Assembly (NCBI GenBank): GCA_026193435.1
Contig: JAPHUN010000336.1
Coordinates: 1 to 7,417, forward strand
Origin: Chlorobium sp.
GTDB lineage: Bacteria > Bacteroidota > Chlorobiia > Chlorobiales > Chlorobiaceae
Direction of reading: 5' to 3'
Length of the DNA stretch: 7,417 bases
Shown: piece by piece, positions 1-6,427 of the stretch
Position numbering within the stretch: the first letter of the stretch is position 1
Layout: each line of letters opens with the position of its first letter
Position numbers and translations under genes: made by a program
Notes under the pieces: generated by a model
What the model was told of the DNA's origin: nothing
Databases searched by the model: none
Seen by the model: only the letters and a program-made list of their open reading frames with translations

Positions 1-2094
1 CAGGGTTTCTATGACCGCATCCTGACGTTTCATCTCATTGTCGAGTTCGGCAATCTGTTTTTCTATTTCCTCCTTATTCTTAACCTGAGCATGCCATGCA
101 TCCAGCCGATCCTTCAGCGACTCAAGCAGTGATACAACATCGGCATCAGGGATTTCCGTGATGCCAAGCGGCTGTAGTTTCTCAGACACCGCCTGTTTCA
201 GTTCGGCATAACCGGCCCTGAGGTTCTCCAGCCCTTCCTTCACTTCCGCAAGGTCTTTCCCTGCTGCCTTTTTATCATTCGCTGCCGCTGCTTCACGCTT
301 CTCACATGCAGTCAGATTTCCACGGGCAACGGCTTCTGATTCTTCAAGTTTCTGATTGGCCGCATCCTGATCTTCAGCCCGGGAAATAATCCCGGTAAGC
401 GAATCGATCTTCTTTTCGTTCTCATCGGAAACAGGGACATTCCCATCTGCAAAGGGGTGTTCTTTCGCACCGCAGAGTGGACAGGGTTTGCCATCTTCCA
501 GTTTTGACCGATACTCTTCAAGCTCCGCAATCTTTGACAGAAAAGCCATTTCACGAAGAAGGGTTTCCTTCTCAGTACGGTATTCACGCAACTGCCGTCC
601 TGCCAGCAATTCGCTCAAAATATTTTTCCCTTGCTGCAGATTTCTTGATGCGTCATCGAGTTCCAGCTTACGGATCCTGCATTGCTCTGTGCATTCATCG
701 AGGTTCGGTATCGCCTGCTCCAGAACCTCGTCAGCCTTCTTGAGATCGGCTTCTTTCCGAACGATCTCTTTTTGTTTGACGAGCAGCGCGTTCAACTGCT
801 CTTCGACTCCGGCCAAACCACCGATCAACCATGCATCCTGTGCATGTTCTTTGAGGTAGTCCTCAATGAGATCCAGATCTTTTTCAGCCTCGTTTCGCTT
901 TTCCTGCACTGTTGCTCTCACCTCTTTGCCGTCATCAATTTTTACGGCATCCTTTATGCAGCTCTCTTCACTTTCAGAAACAGTCTTTTCCTGTCCAGAG
1001 AGCTTCTGGTCAAGGGCTCGTACATTCTGTATAAGCGGAACAGCCGTTTTCAGCTCCTCTTTGGCTTTCGCAGTCTGCTGCTCAGCTGACTTGAGTAGTT
1101 CATCCTGTTCCTCAGCCAAGGCTTCAAGTTCAGGAAAAACCGCTTCTTCAGCCTTCAGTGAGGCCTGATCGTCTGACTGCTGTTTTCGGATTTCTGTGAG
1201 CGTTGCATACACGCCATCCAGCGAAGCCGCCTTTCTTGCCCGGACAAGTCTGTCACGTTCCGGTTTGAAATCAGCGTTATCGCCCTGTAGCTTAACCGCT
1301 TCTTCAGCAAGGCTGCTGATTTCCTTTTTCAACCCGTCAATAGAAGTGAGCCATGTAATGGCTGTTTCCGTGTCAGTTGATTTGCCGATAAGATCTGCCT
1401 CCTCTTCCTGCTTTATCTTAAGCCTCAGTTGCATCTCTTTTTCCTCTTCCAGATCCAGAATCACGATGCCTGATGTTTCAGCCTGAAGCAGGTTCAGCTT
1501 TTCCCGTTCGTCACGCTGGCGCTCATGAACACTTCTCGAAATGGCCGAATAAATCTCTGTTCCGGTGATCTGCTCCAGAATCTTCGACTTCTGCTCGGCA
1601 TCTGACTTCAGGAAGATATCGAAGCCGCCTTGCGCCAGCAGGATGGACCGTGTAAAGCGGTCGAAGTCCATCCCTGTTTTTTCTTCGATAACCCCTGATA
1701 CCAGACTCTTTTTCGTTTCTAAAGGTTTGCCCGTGTCGGCATCGACTATCTGATGTTCCTGATCCTGTAATTTTCCGTCAGCTCTCTTTCGGGCACGGCG
1801 CTGCTCCCAATGGCAACGGAAACGGCCGGCCTGGGACTCAAACAATACCTCGGCATAACACTCCCCGGTCTGGCGGGACATGATCTCATTTCCGCTTTTG
1901 GTGATTTTTCCGAGGCGCGGAGTGCCCCCATACAGGGCAAGACAGATTGCATCAAGAACAGTCGACTTGCCGGCACCGGTCGGTCCGGTCAGGGCAAAAA
2001 TCCCACTGGACACATATTCCGGTTCCGTAAAGTCAATGATCCATTCCCCGTAAAGGGAGTTGAGGTTTTTCAATCGAAGTTCGAGAATTTTCAT
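1..2094 (-). CDS. sbcC: SbcC, SMC-like ATPase subunit of the SbcCD nuclease (3' part missing)
   Basis: ATP-driven partner of the SbcD nuclease; the complex opens DNA hairpins and trims blocked double-strand ends in the cytoplasm. The minus-strand frame stays open for all 698 codons from ATG at 2094 to the window edge. The N-terminus (MKILELRLKNLNSLYGEW) is typical of the family. Walker A GPTGAGKST lies at residues 37-45 and the Q-loop glutamine at about 155 (LLAQGGF). A long E/K/Q/L-rich coiled coil follows from about residue 170. The zinc hook CPLCGAKEHP has its cysteines at 538 and 541 (near nt 472-483), and the returning coiled-coil arm continues to the edge. Family members are about 1000 residues, so the C-terminal signature motif and Walker B lie outside the window. 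A GGAG at 2105-2108 sits 10 nt upstream of the start. It is last in the run sbcD - small ORF - sbcC and probably co-transcribed. The family assignment is secure. Confidence 0.96.
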   Translation of the reverse strand, partial: MKILELRLKNLNSLYGEWIIDFTEPEYVSSGIFALTGPTGAGKSTVLDAICLALYGGTPRLGKITKSGNEIMSRQTGECYAEVLFESQAGRFRCHWEQRRARKRADGKLQDQEHQIVDADTGKPLETKKSLVSGVIEEKTGMDFDRFTRSILLAQGGFDIFLKSDAEQKSKILEQITGTEIYSAISRSVHERQRDEREKLNLLQAETSGIVILDLEEEKEMQLRLKIKQEEEADLIGKSTDTETAITWLTSIDGLKKEISSLAEEAVKLQGDNADFKPERDRLVRARKAASLDGVYATLTEIRKQQSDDQASLKAEEAVFPELEALAEEQDELLKSAEQQTAKAKEELKTAVPLIQNVRALDQKLSGQEKTVSESEESCIKDAVKIDDGKEVRATVQEKRNEAEKDLDLIEDYLKEHAQDAWLIGGLAGVEEQLNALLVKQKEIVRKEADLKKADEVLEQAIPNLDECTEQCRIRKLELDDASRNLQQGKNILSELLAGRQLREYRTEKETLLREMAFLSKIAELEEYRSKLEDGKPCPLCGAKEHPFADGNVPVSDENEKKIDSLTGIISRAEDQDAANQKLEESEAVARGNLTACEKREAAAANDKKAAGKDLAEVKEGLENLRAGYAELKQAVSEKLQPLGITEIPDADVVSLLESLKDRLDAWHAQVKNKEEIEKQIAELDNEMKRQDAVIETL

Positions 2095-2111
2095 AATTTT
2101 AGAACTCCGAT

Positions 2112-2133
2112 TTATGATTTTTGATTGCCCCGA
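2112..2133 (-). repeat. Repeat tail at the 3' end of the IVP-type ORF
   Basis: The minus strand reads CAATCAAAAATCATAAATC across and just beyond this stretch. It supplies the last residues (NQKS) and the TAA stop of the four-helix-bundle ORF. It matches the ATCAAAA-type tails inside sbcD. The adjoining ten bases ATTGCCCCGA (plus strand 2124-2133) recur at 3488-3497 inside the sbcD repeat element. Confidence 0.65.
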
Positions 2134-2486
2134 GACGTTTTGATGGAAGAGACAAATATCGCAGTCAATTCATCAGCCTCATTAAGAAGCGACAATACTT
2201 TTTCCTTCGGCAGTAAGCTCCCTTCGATAATCAATTCCAGCCAGAAACAGGTTTCGTCAACTTCTTCCACTACTACTCCAAGCTTTGAGATGAATTCCGC
2301 TTTAGACCTTCCTCTACAGGCGGCCCGGTAATTCGCCCCCACCGAAGTTCCTGAACGAATGACTTGACGACCAATTACATTCGCCGATGTGCTTCTGGGC
2401 AAAGAGTCGACTAATTTCATAATTCTCAGTGCGAACCGTTTGGTCCTTTCTTTGAGTTCCTCTTCCATTACGTTCTCGTCTTGCAT
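2112..2486 (-). CDS. Four helix bundle protein, 23S rRNA intervening-sequence (S23/IVP) family
   Basis: A 124-residue, all-helical protein. Family hallmarks are seen in order: an N-terminal helix with ELKERTKRFALRIMKLVDSLP (about 10-30), then RQVIRSGTSVGANYRAACRGRSKAEF (about 40-65), then VVVEEVDETCFWLELI and a C-terminal helix with LLNEADELTAIF. This family was first found inside insertions in 23S rRNA genes and also occurs as stand-alone ORFs; it shares its fold with the Avd accessory protein of diversity-generating retroelements. Its biochemical function is not established. The start at 2486 has no clear ribosome site; Met7 (2468) is an alternative matching the usual family N-terminus. Its last residues (NQKS) and stop come from a repeat also found inside sbcD, and another repeat lies directly before its start. 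It sits 21 nt after sbcD and 17 nt before sbcC, inside what is normally a two-gene operon, which points to a passenger ORF rather than a SbcCD subunit. Confidence 0.9.
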   Translation of the reverse strand: MQDENVMEEELKERTKRFALRIMKLVDSLPRSTSANVIGRQVIRSGTSVGANYRAACRGRSKAEFISKLGVVVEEVDETCFWLELIIEGSLLPKEKVLSLLNEADELTAIFVSSIKTSRGNQKS

Positions 2487-2516
2487 TCAAAAATCCGACT
2501 TCAAAAATCAAAAATT
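2487..2516 (-). repeat. Repeat head between sbcD and the IVP-type ORF
   Basis: The minus strand reads GATTTTT-GAAGTCG-GATTTTT in a 7-base register just before the ORF start. The core at 2492-2509 agrees with the repeat head at 3510-3540 in 14 of 18 bases, including GAAGTC. It gives sbcD its TGA stop. Relative to the tail at the other end of the ORF the heptamers are inverted, so the ORF is bracketed by an imperfect inverted pair. Confidence 0.6.
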
Positions 2517-3896
2517 ATTCAGATCTTCCTCAACCAAATCTCTCACCACCTCGTTATACGCACCATTGAGCTCCTCCCGGTCTTCGTCAGGAACGTCGAA
2601 TGCGTCGAGGCAACGGGTAAAGACTTCACCGGTCTCCAGATCATCGAGGGTCTCTTCTTCTTCGATCGAGCCGATCACCCGGTCCATAACCATCCTGTTT
2701 TTTATCCGACGAACTTCCATGGATGAATCGGAGAGTGTTTCCTCAATACTCTCCCGAAGATTACCGATGACTTCCCTGCCGGTATACTCGATCTCCAGCC
2801 ATGCGCGGCTCTCGTCCTTTTTCAGTTCTTCCAGCCTTGCCTGAATGTCTTCCAGCGAGCCCGTGATGCGTACCAACGGCTGAAAACAGGGGACGGGAAG
2901 GAGGGAGATTTTTGATTTTTGATTGAGGATTGAGGATTGAGGATTTTTGGCCTTTACATCTGCCTTCTCAAATCCAAAATCTACGATCACCACGGATTTC
3001 TGCTGGTTCGCTTCACCGAAGCCCATGGGAAGGGGAGAGCCGGAATATCGGATGTGTTCCGCGCCGCTGACCGCCTGAGGAACATGCAGATGGCCGAGGG
3101 CGACATAGTCGATCGACGGAGAGAATACCTCCTTGCCGACGTGCGCCAATGACCCCACATACAGCTCCCGGACGCCATCGCCTTCGACGGTTTTGCCTCC
3201 TGCGGTGAAGAGGTGCCCCATGGCAATGATGGGAATGGAGGACTGGTGATTTTTGATTTTTGATTTTTGAGTGTCGATTGCCTGTTTTTGGAGGAGTTCG
3301 TGGCGCTTTTGTTCGGCGATCTCGACCAATCGGGCATAGTGCTCTTTGATTCCGTCGACCAGTTTCCGGTTCTTGTCGTCGATGGTCTCTCCCGGCTCCA
3401 CCGTCCGGACGTCCTTGTCGCGCAGATAGGGAACAGCGCAGATGATTGCAGATTTTTGATCGCTGATTTTTGAATGAAAAAACTCCAATTGCCCCGATGT
3501 TTGCCCTGAATCTGACTTCTCAGATCCAAAATCATCAATCACAAAAACCTCATCTTCCAGGACGTCCGTTACGGCACCGATCACATGCACGTTGAGCGCC
3601 CGCAGCAGCTCTTTCGGAGCATTCAGAAACGAGGGAGAGTCATGGTTCCCGGCAACAACAACGACATGGCGACAGCAGGAGTTGGACACCCGGCAAAGAA
3701 AGCGATAATACAGCTCCTGAGCCCGATTGCCGGGCGTGCTGGTATCGAACACATCCCCGGCAACGAGCAGAGCATCGACCTTTTCATCTTCAATGGTCTG
3801 AGCCAGCCAGTCCAGAAACGCCGAAAACTCCTCATACCGTTTTCTGCCGTAAAGAGAGCGCCCTAAATGCCAGTCTGATGTGTGGAGGATTTTCAT
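2508..3896 (-). CDS. sbcD: SbcD, Mre11-like nuclease subunit of SbcCD
   Basis: Metal-dependent calcineurin-like phosphoesterase that cuts DNA hairpins and ends together with SbcC. Metal-binding motifs are all present: DxH (D8, H10 in SDWHLG), GDVFD (D48), GNHD (N84, H85, D86), GH (H228 in AMGHLF) and GHLH (H269, H271), followed by the capping-domain entry YSGSPLPMGFGE (284-294). At 462 residues it is about 60 longer than the E. coli protein (400). Much of the excess maps to three repeat-derived segments, at about residues 119-151, 205-217 and 303-330, which carry QKSKI-type peptides. All three lie between recognisable core motifs, probably in surface loops, so the enzyme should still be active. 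The stop codon TGA (2508-2510) is itself part of a repeat unit. The start MKILHTSDWHLG is canonical, though no good Shine-Dalgarno precedes it. It is the first gene of the operon with the IVP-type ORF and sbcC. Confidence 0.96.
   Translation of the reverse strand: MKILHTSDWHLGRSLYGRKRYEEFSAFLDWLAQTIEDEKVDALLVAGDVFDTSTPGNRAQELYYRFLCRVSNSCCRHVVVVAGNHDSPSFLNAPKELLRALNVHVIGAVTDVLEDEVFVIDDFGSEKSDSGQTSGQLEFFHSKISDQKSAIICAVPYLRDKDVRTVEPGETIDDKNRKLVDGIKEHYARLVEIAEQKRHELLQKQAIDTQKSKIKNHQSSIPIIAMGHLFTAGGKTVEGDGVRELYVGSLAHVGKEVFSPSIDYVALGHLHVPQAVSGAEHIRYSGSPLPMGFGEANQQKSVVIVDFGFEKADVKAKNPQSSILNQKSKISLLPVPCFQPLVRITGSLEDIQARLEELKKDESRAWLEIEYTGREVIGNLRESIEETLSDSSMEVRRIKNRMVMDRVIGSIEEEETLDDLETGEVFTRCLDAFDVPDEDREELNGAYNEVVRDLVEEDLNNF
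2907..2988 (-). repeat. Heptamer-repeat element, copy inside sbcD (residues about 303-330)
   Basis: On the plus strand, six contiguous heptamers run from 2907 to 2948: GATTTTT twice, GATTGAG three times, GATTTTT once. The other end (2958-2988), read on the minus strand, is again in GATNNNN phase and includes GATTTTG and GATTTGA. That head matches the head at 3510-3540 in 26 of 31 bases. It is translated within sbcD as VIVDFGFEKADV followed by NPQSSILNQKSKI, without a stop. Confidence 0.75.
3248..3282 (-). repeat. Heptamer-repeat tail inside sbcD (residues about 205-217)
   Basis: Three perfect GATTTTT units (3248-3268, plus strand) are followed in the same 7-base phase by GAGTGTC and GATTGCC. 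It encodes QKSKIKNH on the minus strand, just before the core strand PIIAMGHL. No matching head is seen next to it, so it looks like a partial or simple expanded copy. Confidence 0.75.
3444..3540 (-). repeat. Heptamer-repeat element, copy inside sbcD (residues about 119-151)
   Basis: Five 7-base units lie in plus orientation at 3444-3478 (GATTGCA, GATTTTT, GATCGCT, GATTTTT, GAATGAA). Five in the reverse orientation lie at 3506-3540 (minus strand: GATTGAT, GATTTTG, GATCTGA, GAAGTCA, GATTCAG). The outermost 18 bases of the two ends are inverted repeats with 15 matches. It is translated as VIDDFGSEKSDSG and, at the other end, HSKISDQKSAI. The gene stays in frame. Confidence 0.75.
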
Positions 3897-4193
3897 TGTT
3901 CTGCTGCGATTGTCGTGATTCCGCGATCAGCTTGTATAGGTGATAAACACATCCTTTTCATCATACCCTGTCGTTATTCTTCTATGGTTAATGCTTCTCT
4001 GCTACCATGCGGAGGAAAACGCCGGCGACTCACTCTGCCGCTTAATCCAATAGATGCTTCCAGTTACTGTGCCGTATCGGAACAGTATACAGAATGACCT
4101 GAAGAGATGGAATAGCAAGAGAAACAAAACCACTCTCTCCTTAGGCTGCTCTCCGGAAAAACGGGCTTCATCAGGCGGGTTTGGTGGAGAGGG
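3897..4193. other. Intergenic region upstream of sbcD, no gene supported
   Basis: No open frame with a plausible start, ribosome site and recognisable protein is seen on either strand. It must carry the promoter of the sbcD operon on the minus strand. A TATACA box (minus strand, about 3935-3940) is a possible -10 element, but its -35 partner is poor, so no promoter is called. Confidence 0.5.
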
Positions 4194-4254
4194 GAGATCT
4201 ACTCCGTGAACGCCTCATCCCCGTCAATCAACGGCAGCCGGTCACATTCGGCCC
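4194..4254 (-). pseudogene. Decayed 3' fragment of a SagB-type nitroreductase gene
   Basis: The plus-strand bases 4194-4251 match 6447-6504, the 3' end of the intact nitroreductase gene in this window, in 47 of 58 positions without gaps. Read on the minus strand it encodes ECDRLPLIDGDEAFTE-stop-ISP against ECDRLLGVDGDEEFTVYISP in the intact protein. That is 14 of 20 identical residues, with a TAG where the intact gene has a Tyr TAC codon. No similarity is visible further upstream, where a TAA occurs in frame, so only the C-terminal tip survives. It could be a relic of a tandem paralogue or a footprint of the event that placed the large gene at 4463-6364 here. Confidence 0.75.
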
Positions 4255-4462
4255 ATGCTTAAGCGGCTCTGGCACATTAACAACAGCAACGTCAAAATAG
4301 CAGATATTTTCTGCGTAAAATCAACTTATCAGCCCTATATTGGCGCCAGTAAGCTGCTCGACTGTTCCGGGCTTGTGGATCATCAGTCGTACCTGAATAA
4401 GCGAACCAAGCTGTCGGCGCTTATACCCTCACTATTACCTCAAATAAAACTGGAGTTACTCT
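4255..4462. promoter_or_regulatory. Leader/promoter region of the 633-residue gene
   Basis: This stretch of 208 bases has no supported gene. The only readable site is GGAG at 4452-4455, seven bases before the ATG at 4463. An in-frame TAA at 4445-4447 rules out an earlier start for that gene. TATATT at 4336-4341 resembles a -10 box but lacks a convincing -35 element. The promoter is inferred from position only. Confidence 0.45.
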
Positions 4463-6364
4463 ATGTCGTTCACATTGCAGAACGAACTGATGCATGCCAC
4501 TTCTCGTGATCAGGTGGCTGGTGTTTACTGGGCAAGCCGTGACATTGATCCCGCTTTTCTCGGGAATCACCATTTTTTCATTTTTATGTACAAGGATGAA
4601 GAGCAGGCAAAGCGCGTGACCGGTCGTTGGGACGGATGGCATGTTCGATATCGCCGTGAAGTCAATGATGCCGGGCTTGCTGTATACTTTACCACTGTGG
4701 GAGTAGGGACAGACTCCAGCGATAACATCAAGTACAAATTCAATCCGGAGTCTGATATCTGGGCAATCAATGAAATCGCAAAAGAGAGCAATACGGATGC
4801 CCTCAGTCCGGACAAGGATCTACAGGCTGTTCGACTCTCTCCTGATGTATCATCCCACAACATTCCATCGTATGAAGATCTCATGAATGCTCTTCTTGGG
4901 CGGATCTTCAATTTCAACAAGAACAGGGAGATGGGAAACACTATCACGTATCATCTTTTTACTCAGAACTGTTCTGCCGGAGTCAATACAGTTCTTTCCA
5001 CTCTCGGTTTTCCTGATGCATATCGTGAGCAGATGGGCGAATTCTCGGGAATTGACATGGCGGAGGAAAGTATTGTCGCTGCCGAACTTTACAGTATGGC
5101 ATACGTTGGCAACAAGCATTCCCTGGAAGTGCATGCAACGGGATGTGAGTATGTCTCTCGTATGCTTTCATCCAACAAGGTGAACTTTACCTCAATATTC
5201 GATGCCCTTGACCGGGGCTACAATGGTTGCGCGTATTGCATGAAACAGTTCGATACTGACAGACGGGAGGAGCCTCAGAAGTTATTCAAACTTCACCTTA
5301 TCGGGCTTGTCTGTAATGAAACAGAGGACTGGTCAGGTGCAGACAGCGCCTATCTTCGGGTTAATGGTATCAGGGTCTGGGGGCCTGTCCGGATGAATAA
5401 TGGCGATGCAAAAGTACTGACGGATGTTCCTCCGATAGAATTTACTGATGTAGCCGGGATCTCATTGTTTGACAAGGACTCAGGGGCTTCGTTTGTATCG
5501 GATGATGTACCACTTGACGGAGACGATTCACTGGGCAAAGTCTCTATTCCTGCAAGCCTTGCCGGCCAGGGAGAAAAATCCTGTGTATTCAAAAAAGACG
5601 GCGCACACTATTTGCTGATATACAAGGTGGTCGAGTATGATGTCAATACCGGTGAAGCTGTTCCCGGCACTACCTATCAGCTCTTCCTTGAATCCCTCAA
5701 GTGTCATGAGACCGAAGATTTTATCGGAGCTGACGAGACCTATATGCGTGCCAACAATGTGATCGTATGGGGGCCTAAATCAATGAATGACGGCAATACA
5801 CGGGATCTCACCGGTCTGGATCCTCTCGGGTTTCAGGGGAGTGTGCGTCTGGATCTCTATGACAAGGATGGCGACATGCCTTCAGATGACGATGATCATC
5901 TCGGACATTTTCTGGTTACGCCCGCTGTCAACGGTCAGGGCACTCAATCCTATACCTTCGATGGTGACGGATCCAGATATGTGCTCAAATACCATGTTGG
6001 GGAGCAGTCGCCTGTCACAGAGCCTGCTGATTATCGTTTGAAGCTGATTTCCCTTACCTGTCATGACACCGAGGATAGTACAGGGGCAGATGAAACCTAT
6101 CTGCATGTAGACAGAGTGCTCAAATGGGGGCCTCGCTCAATGAACGATGGAAACACAAAAAGCCTGGCAGGTATCGAACCGATTCGTTTTCAGAATTCTG
6201 TCCGTCTTGACCTGTATGATCAGGACAGCGGGTCATGGTACGATTCTGATGATCATATCGATAAGGTGATTATTTCCACCGGGGACAGCGGACGGGGGAC
6301 AAAGGAATGCAAGTTCAAGGGTGATGGCGCCAGCTATACCCTGAAGTATGAAGTCCTTTCCTGA
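4463..6364 (+). CDS. Multidomain protein: candidate permuted papain-like domain, Zn-binding-like module, three C2-like repeats
   Basis: The 633-residue product is not assignable to a named protein. No signal peptide or membrane segment is seen. Residues 1 to about 215 contain GNHHFFIFMY (H36, H37) and, later, TQNCSAGVNTVLSTLG (C170). This His-then-Cys order is that of permuted NlpC/P60-type papain folds, so a cysteine hydrolase or acyltransferase activity is possible but unproven. Residues 224-259 hold H-x3-C (H224, C228) and GYNGCAYC (C256, C259), resembling the small Zn-binding modules with an HxxxC...GYxxCxxC pattern. Residues 275-389, 405-512 and 524-631 are three tandem beta-rich repeats, each with TED, GAD, YxR/H, WGP, MN(D/N)G, LxDxD and an acidic cluster, ending in an xYxLxYxV strand; this suggests C2-like, perhaps calcium-binding, domains. 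The start is supported by GGAG seven bases upstream and a nearby upstream stop. It is a single gene, convergent with the nitroreductase. A secreted or contact-delivered effector is one possible role, but no secretion gene is nearby. Confidence 0.85.
   Translation: MSFTLQNELMHATSRDQVAGVYWASRDIDPAFLGNHHFFIFMYKDEEQAKRVTGRWDGWHVRYRREVNDAGLAVYFTTVGVGTDSSDNIKYKFNPESDIWAINEIAKESNTDALSPDKDLQAVRLSPDVSSHNIPSYEDLMNALLGRIFNFNKNREMGNTITYHLFTQNCSAGVNTVLSTLGFPDAYREQMGEFSGIDMAEESIVAAELYSMAYVGNKHSLEVHATGCEYVSRMLSSNKVNFTSIFDALDRGYNGCAYCMKQFDTDRREEPQKLFKLHLIGLVCNETEDWSGADSAYLRVNGIRVWGPVRMNNGDAKVLTDVPPIEFTDVAGISLFDKDSGASFVSDDVPLDGDDSLGKVSIPASLAGQGEKSCVFKKDGAHYLLIYKVVEYDVNTGEAVPGTTYQLFLESLKCHETEDFIGADETYMRANNVIVWGPKSMNDGNTRDLTGLDPLGFQGSVRLDLYDKDGDMPSDDDDHLGHFLVTPAVNGQGTQSYTFDGDGSRYVLKYHVGEQSPVTEPADYRLKLISLTCHDTEDSTGADETYLHVDRVLKWGPRSMNDGNTKSLAGIEPIRFQNSVRLDLYDQDSGSWYDSDDHIDKVIISTGDSGRGTKECKFKGDGASYTLKYEVLS
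5285..6355 (+). repeat. Three tandem protein-domain repeats within the large gene
   Basis: Units are at 5285-5629, 5675-5998 and 6032-6355. The second and third align without gaps over 108 residues with 57 identities by hand count. The first is a little longer and more diverged, with an extra acidic insertion near residues 346-354. Conserved landmarks per unit are C-(H/N)-(E/D)-TED, GAD, WGP, MN(D/N)G and the (L/S)xDxD acidic turn. This indicates duplication of one domain, with the last duplication the most recent. Confidence 0.9.
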
Positions 6365-6380
6365 CACTCTTCCGCCTTTT

Positions 6381-6411
6381 CAGCACGATTGTCATCCAGG
6401 CAGTCGTGCTG
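6381..6411. terminator. Hairpin between convergent genes, likely terminator
   Basis: An 11-bp stem is formed by CAGCACGATTG (6381-6391) and CAGTCGTGCTG (6401-6411), with one G-T pair and a 9-base loop. It lies 17 bases after the stop of the large gene and 17 bases beyond the end of the nitroreductase gene on the other strand, so it could serve both. The following T content is weak (TTGCTT on plus, none on minus), so termination efficiency is uncertain. Confidence 0.55.
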
Positions 6412-6427
6412 TTGCTTCACGATCGCG

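Noticed and set aside
488..1486. Several plus-strand open frames of 96-135 codons
   Set aside because: They lie antisense to the continuous sbcC frame, are serine/phenylalanine-rich as expected from a reversed E/K/A-rich coiled coil, and match no family.
2112..2486. A 23S rRNA gene hosting the intervening-sequence ORF
   Set aside because: The flanks are sbcD and sbcC coding sequence, with no rRNA sequence.
2389..2844. Plus-strand frame of 151 codons rich in serine
   Set aside because: Antisense to the IVP-type ORF and the sbcD 3' end; low-complexity composition typical of a shadow frame.
2907..2948. Short tandem units that could suggest a CRISPR array
   Set aside because: The units are 7 bases with no spacers, and the stretch is translated within sbcD.
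2987..3538. Minus-strand frame of 183 codons
   Set aside because: Same strand as sbcD but another frame, entirely inside it; W/S/R-rich and without family motifs.
4255..4509. Plus-strand frame of 84 codons before the large gene
   Set aside because: No ribosome site, overlaps the start of the large gene, begins at the edge of the pseudogene fragment and shows no recognisable motif.
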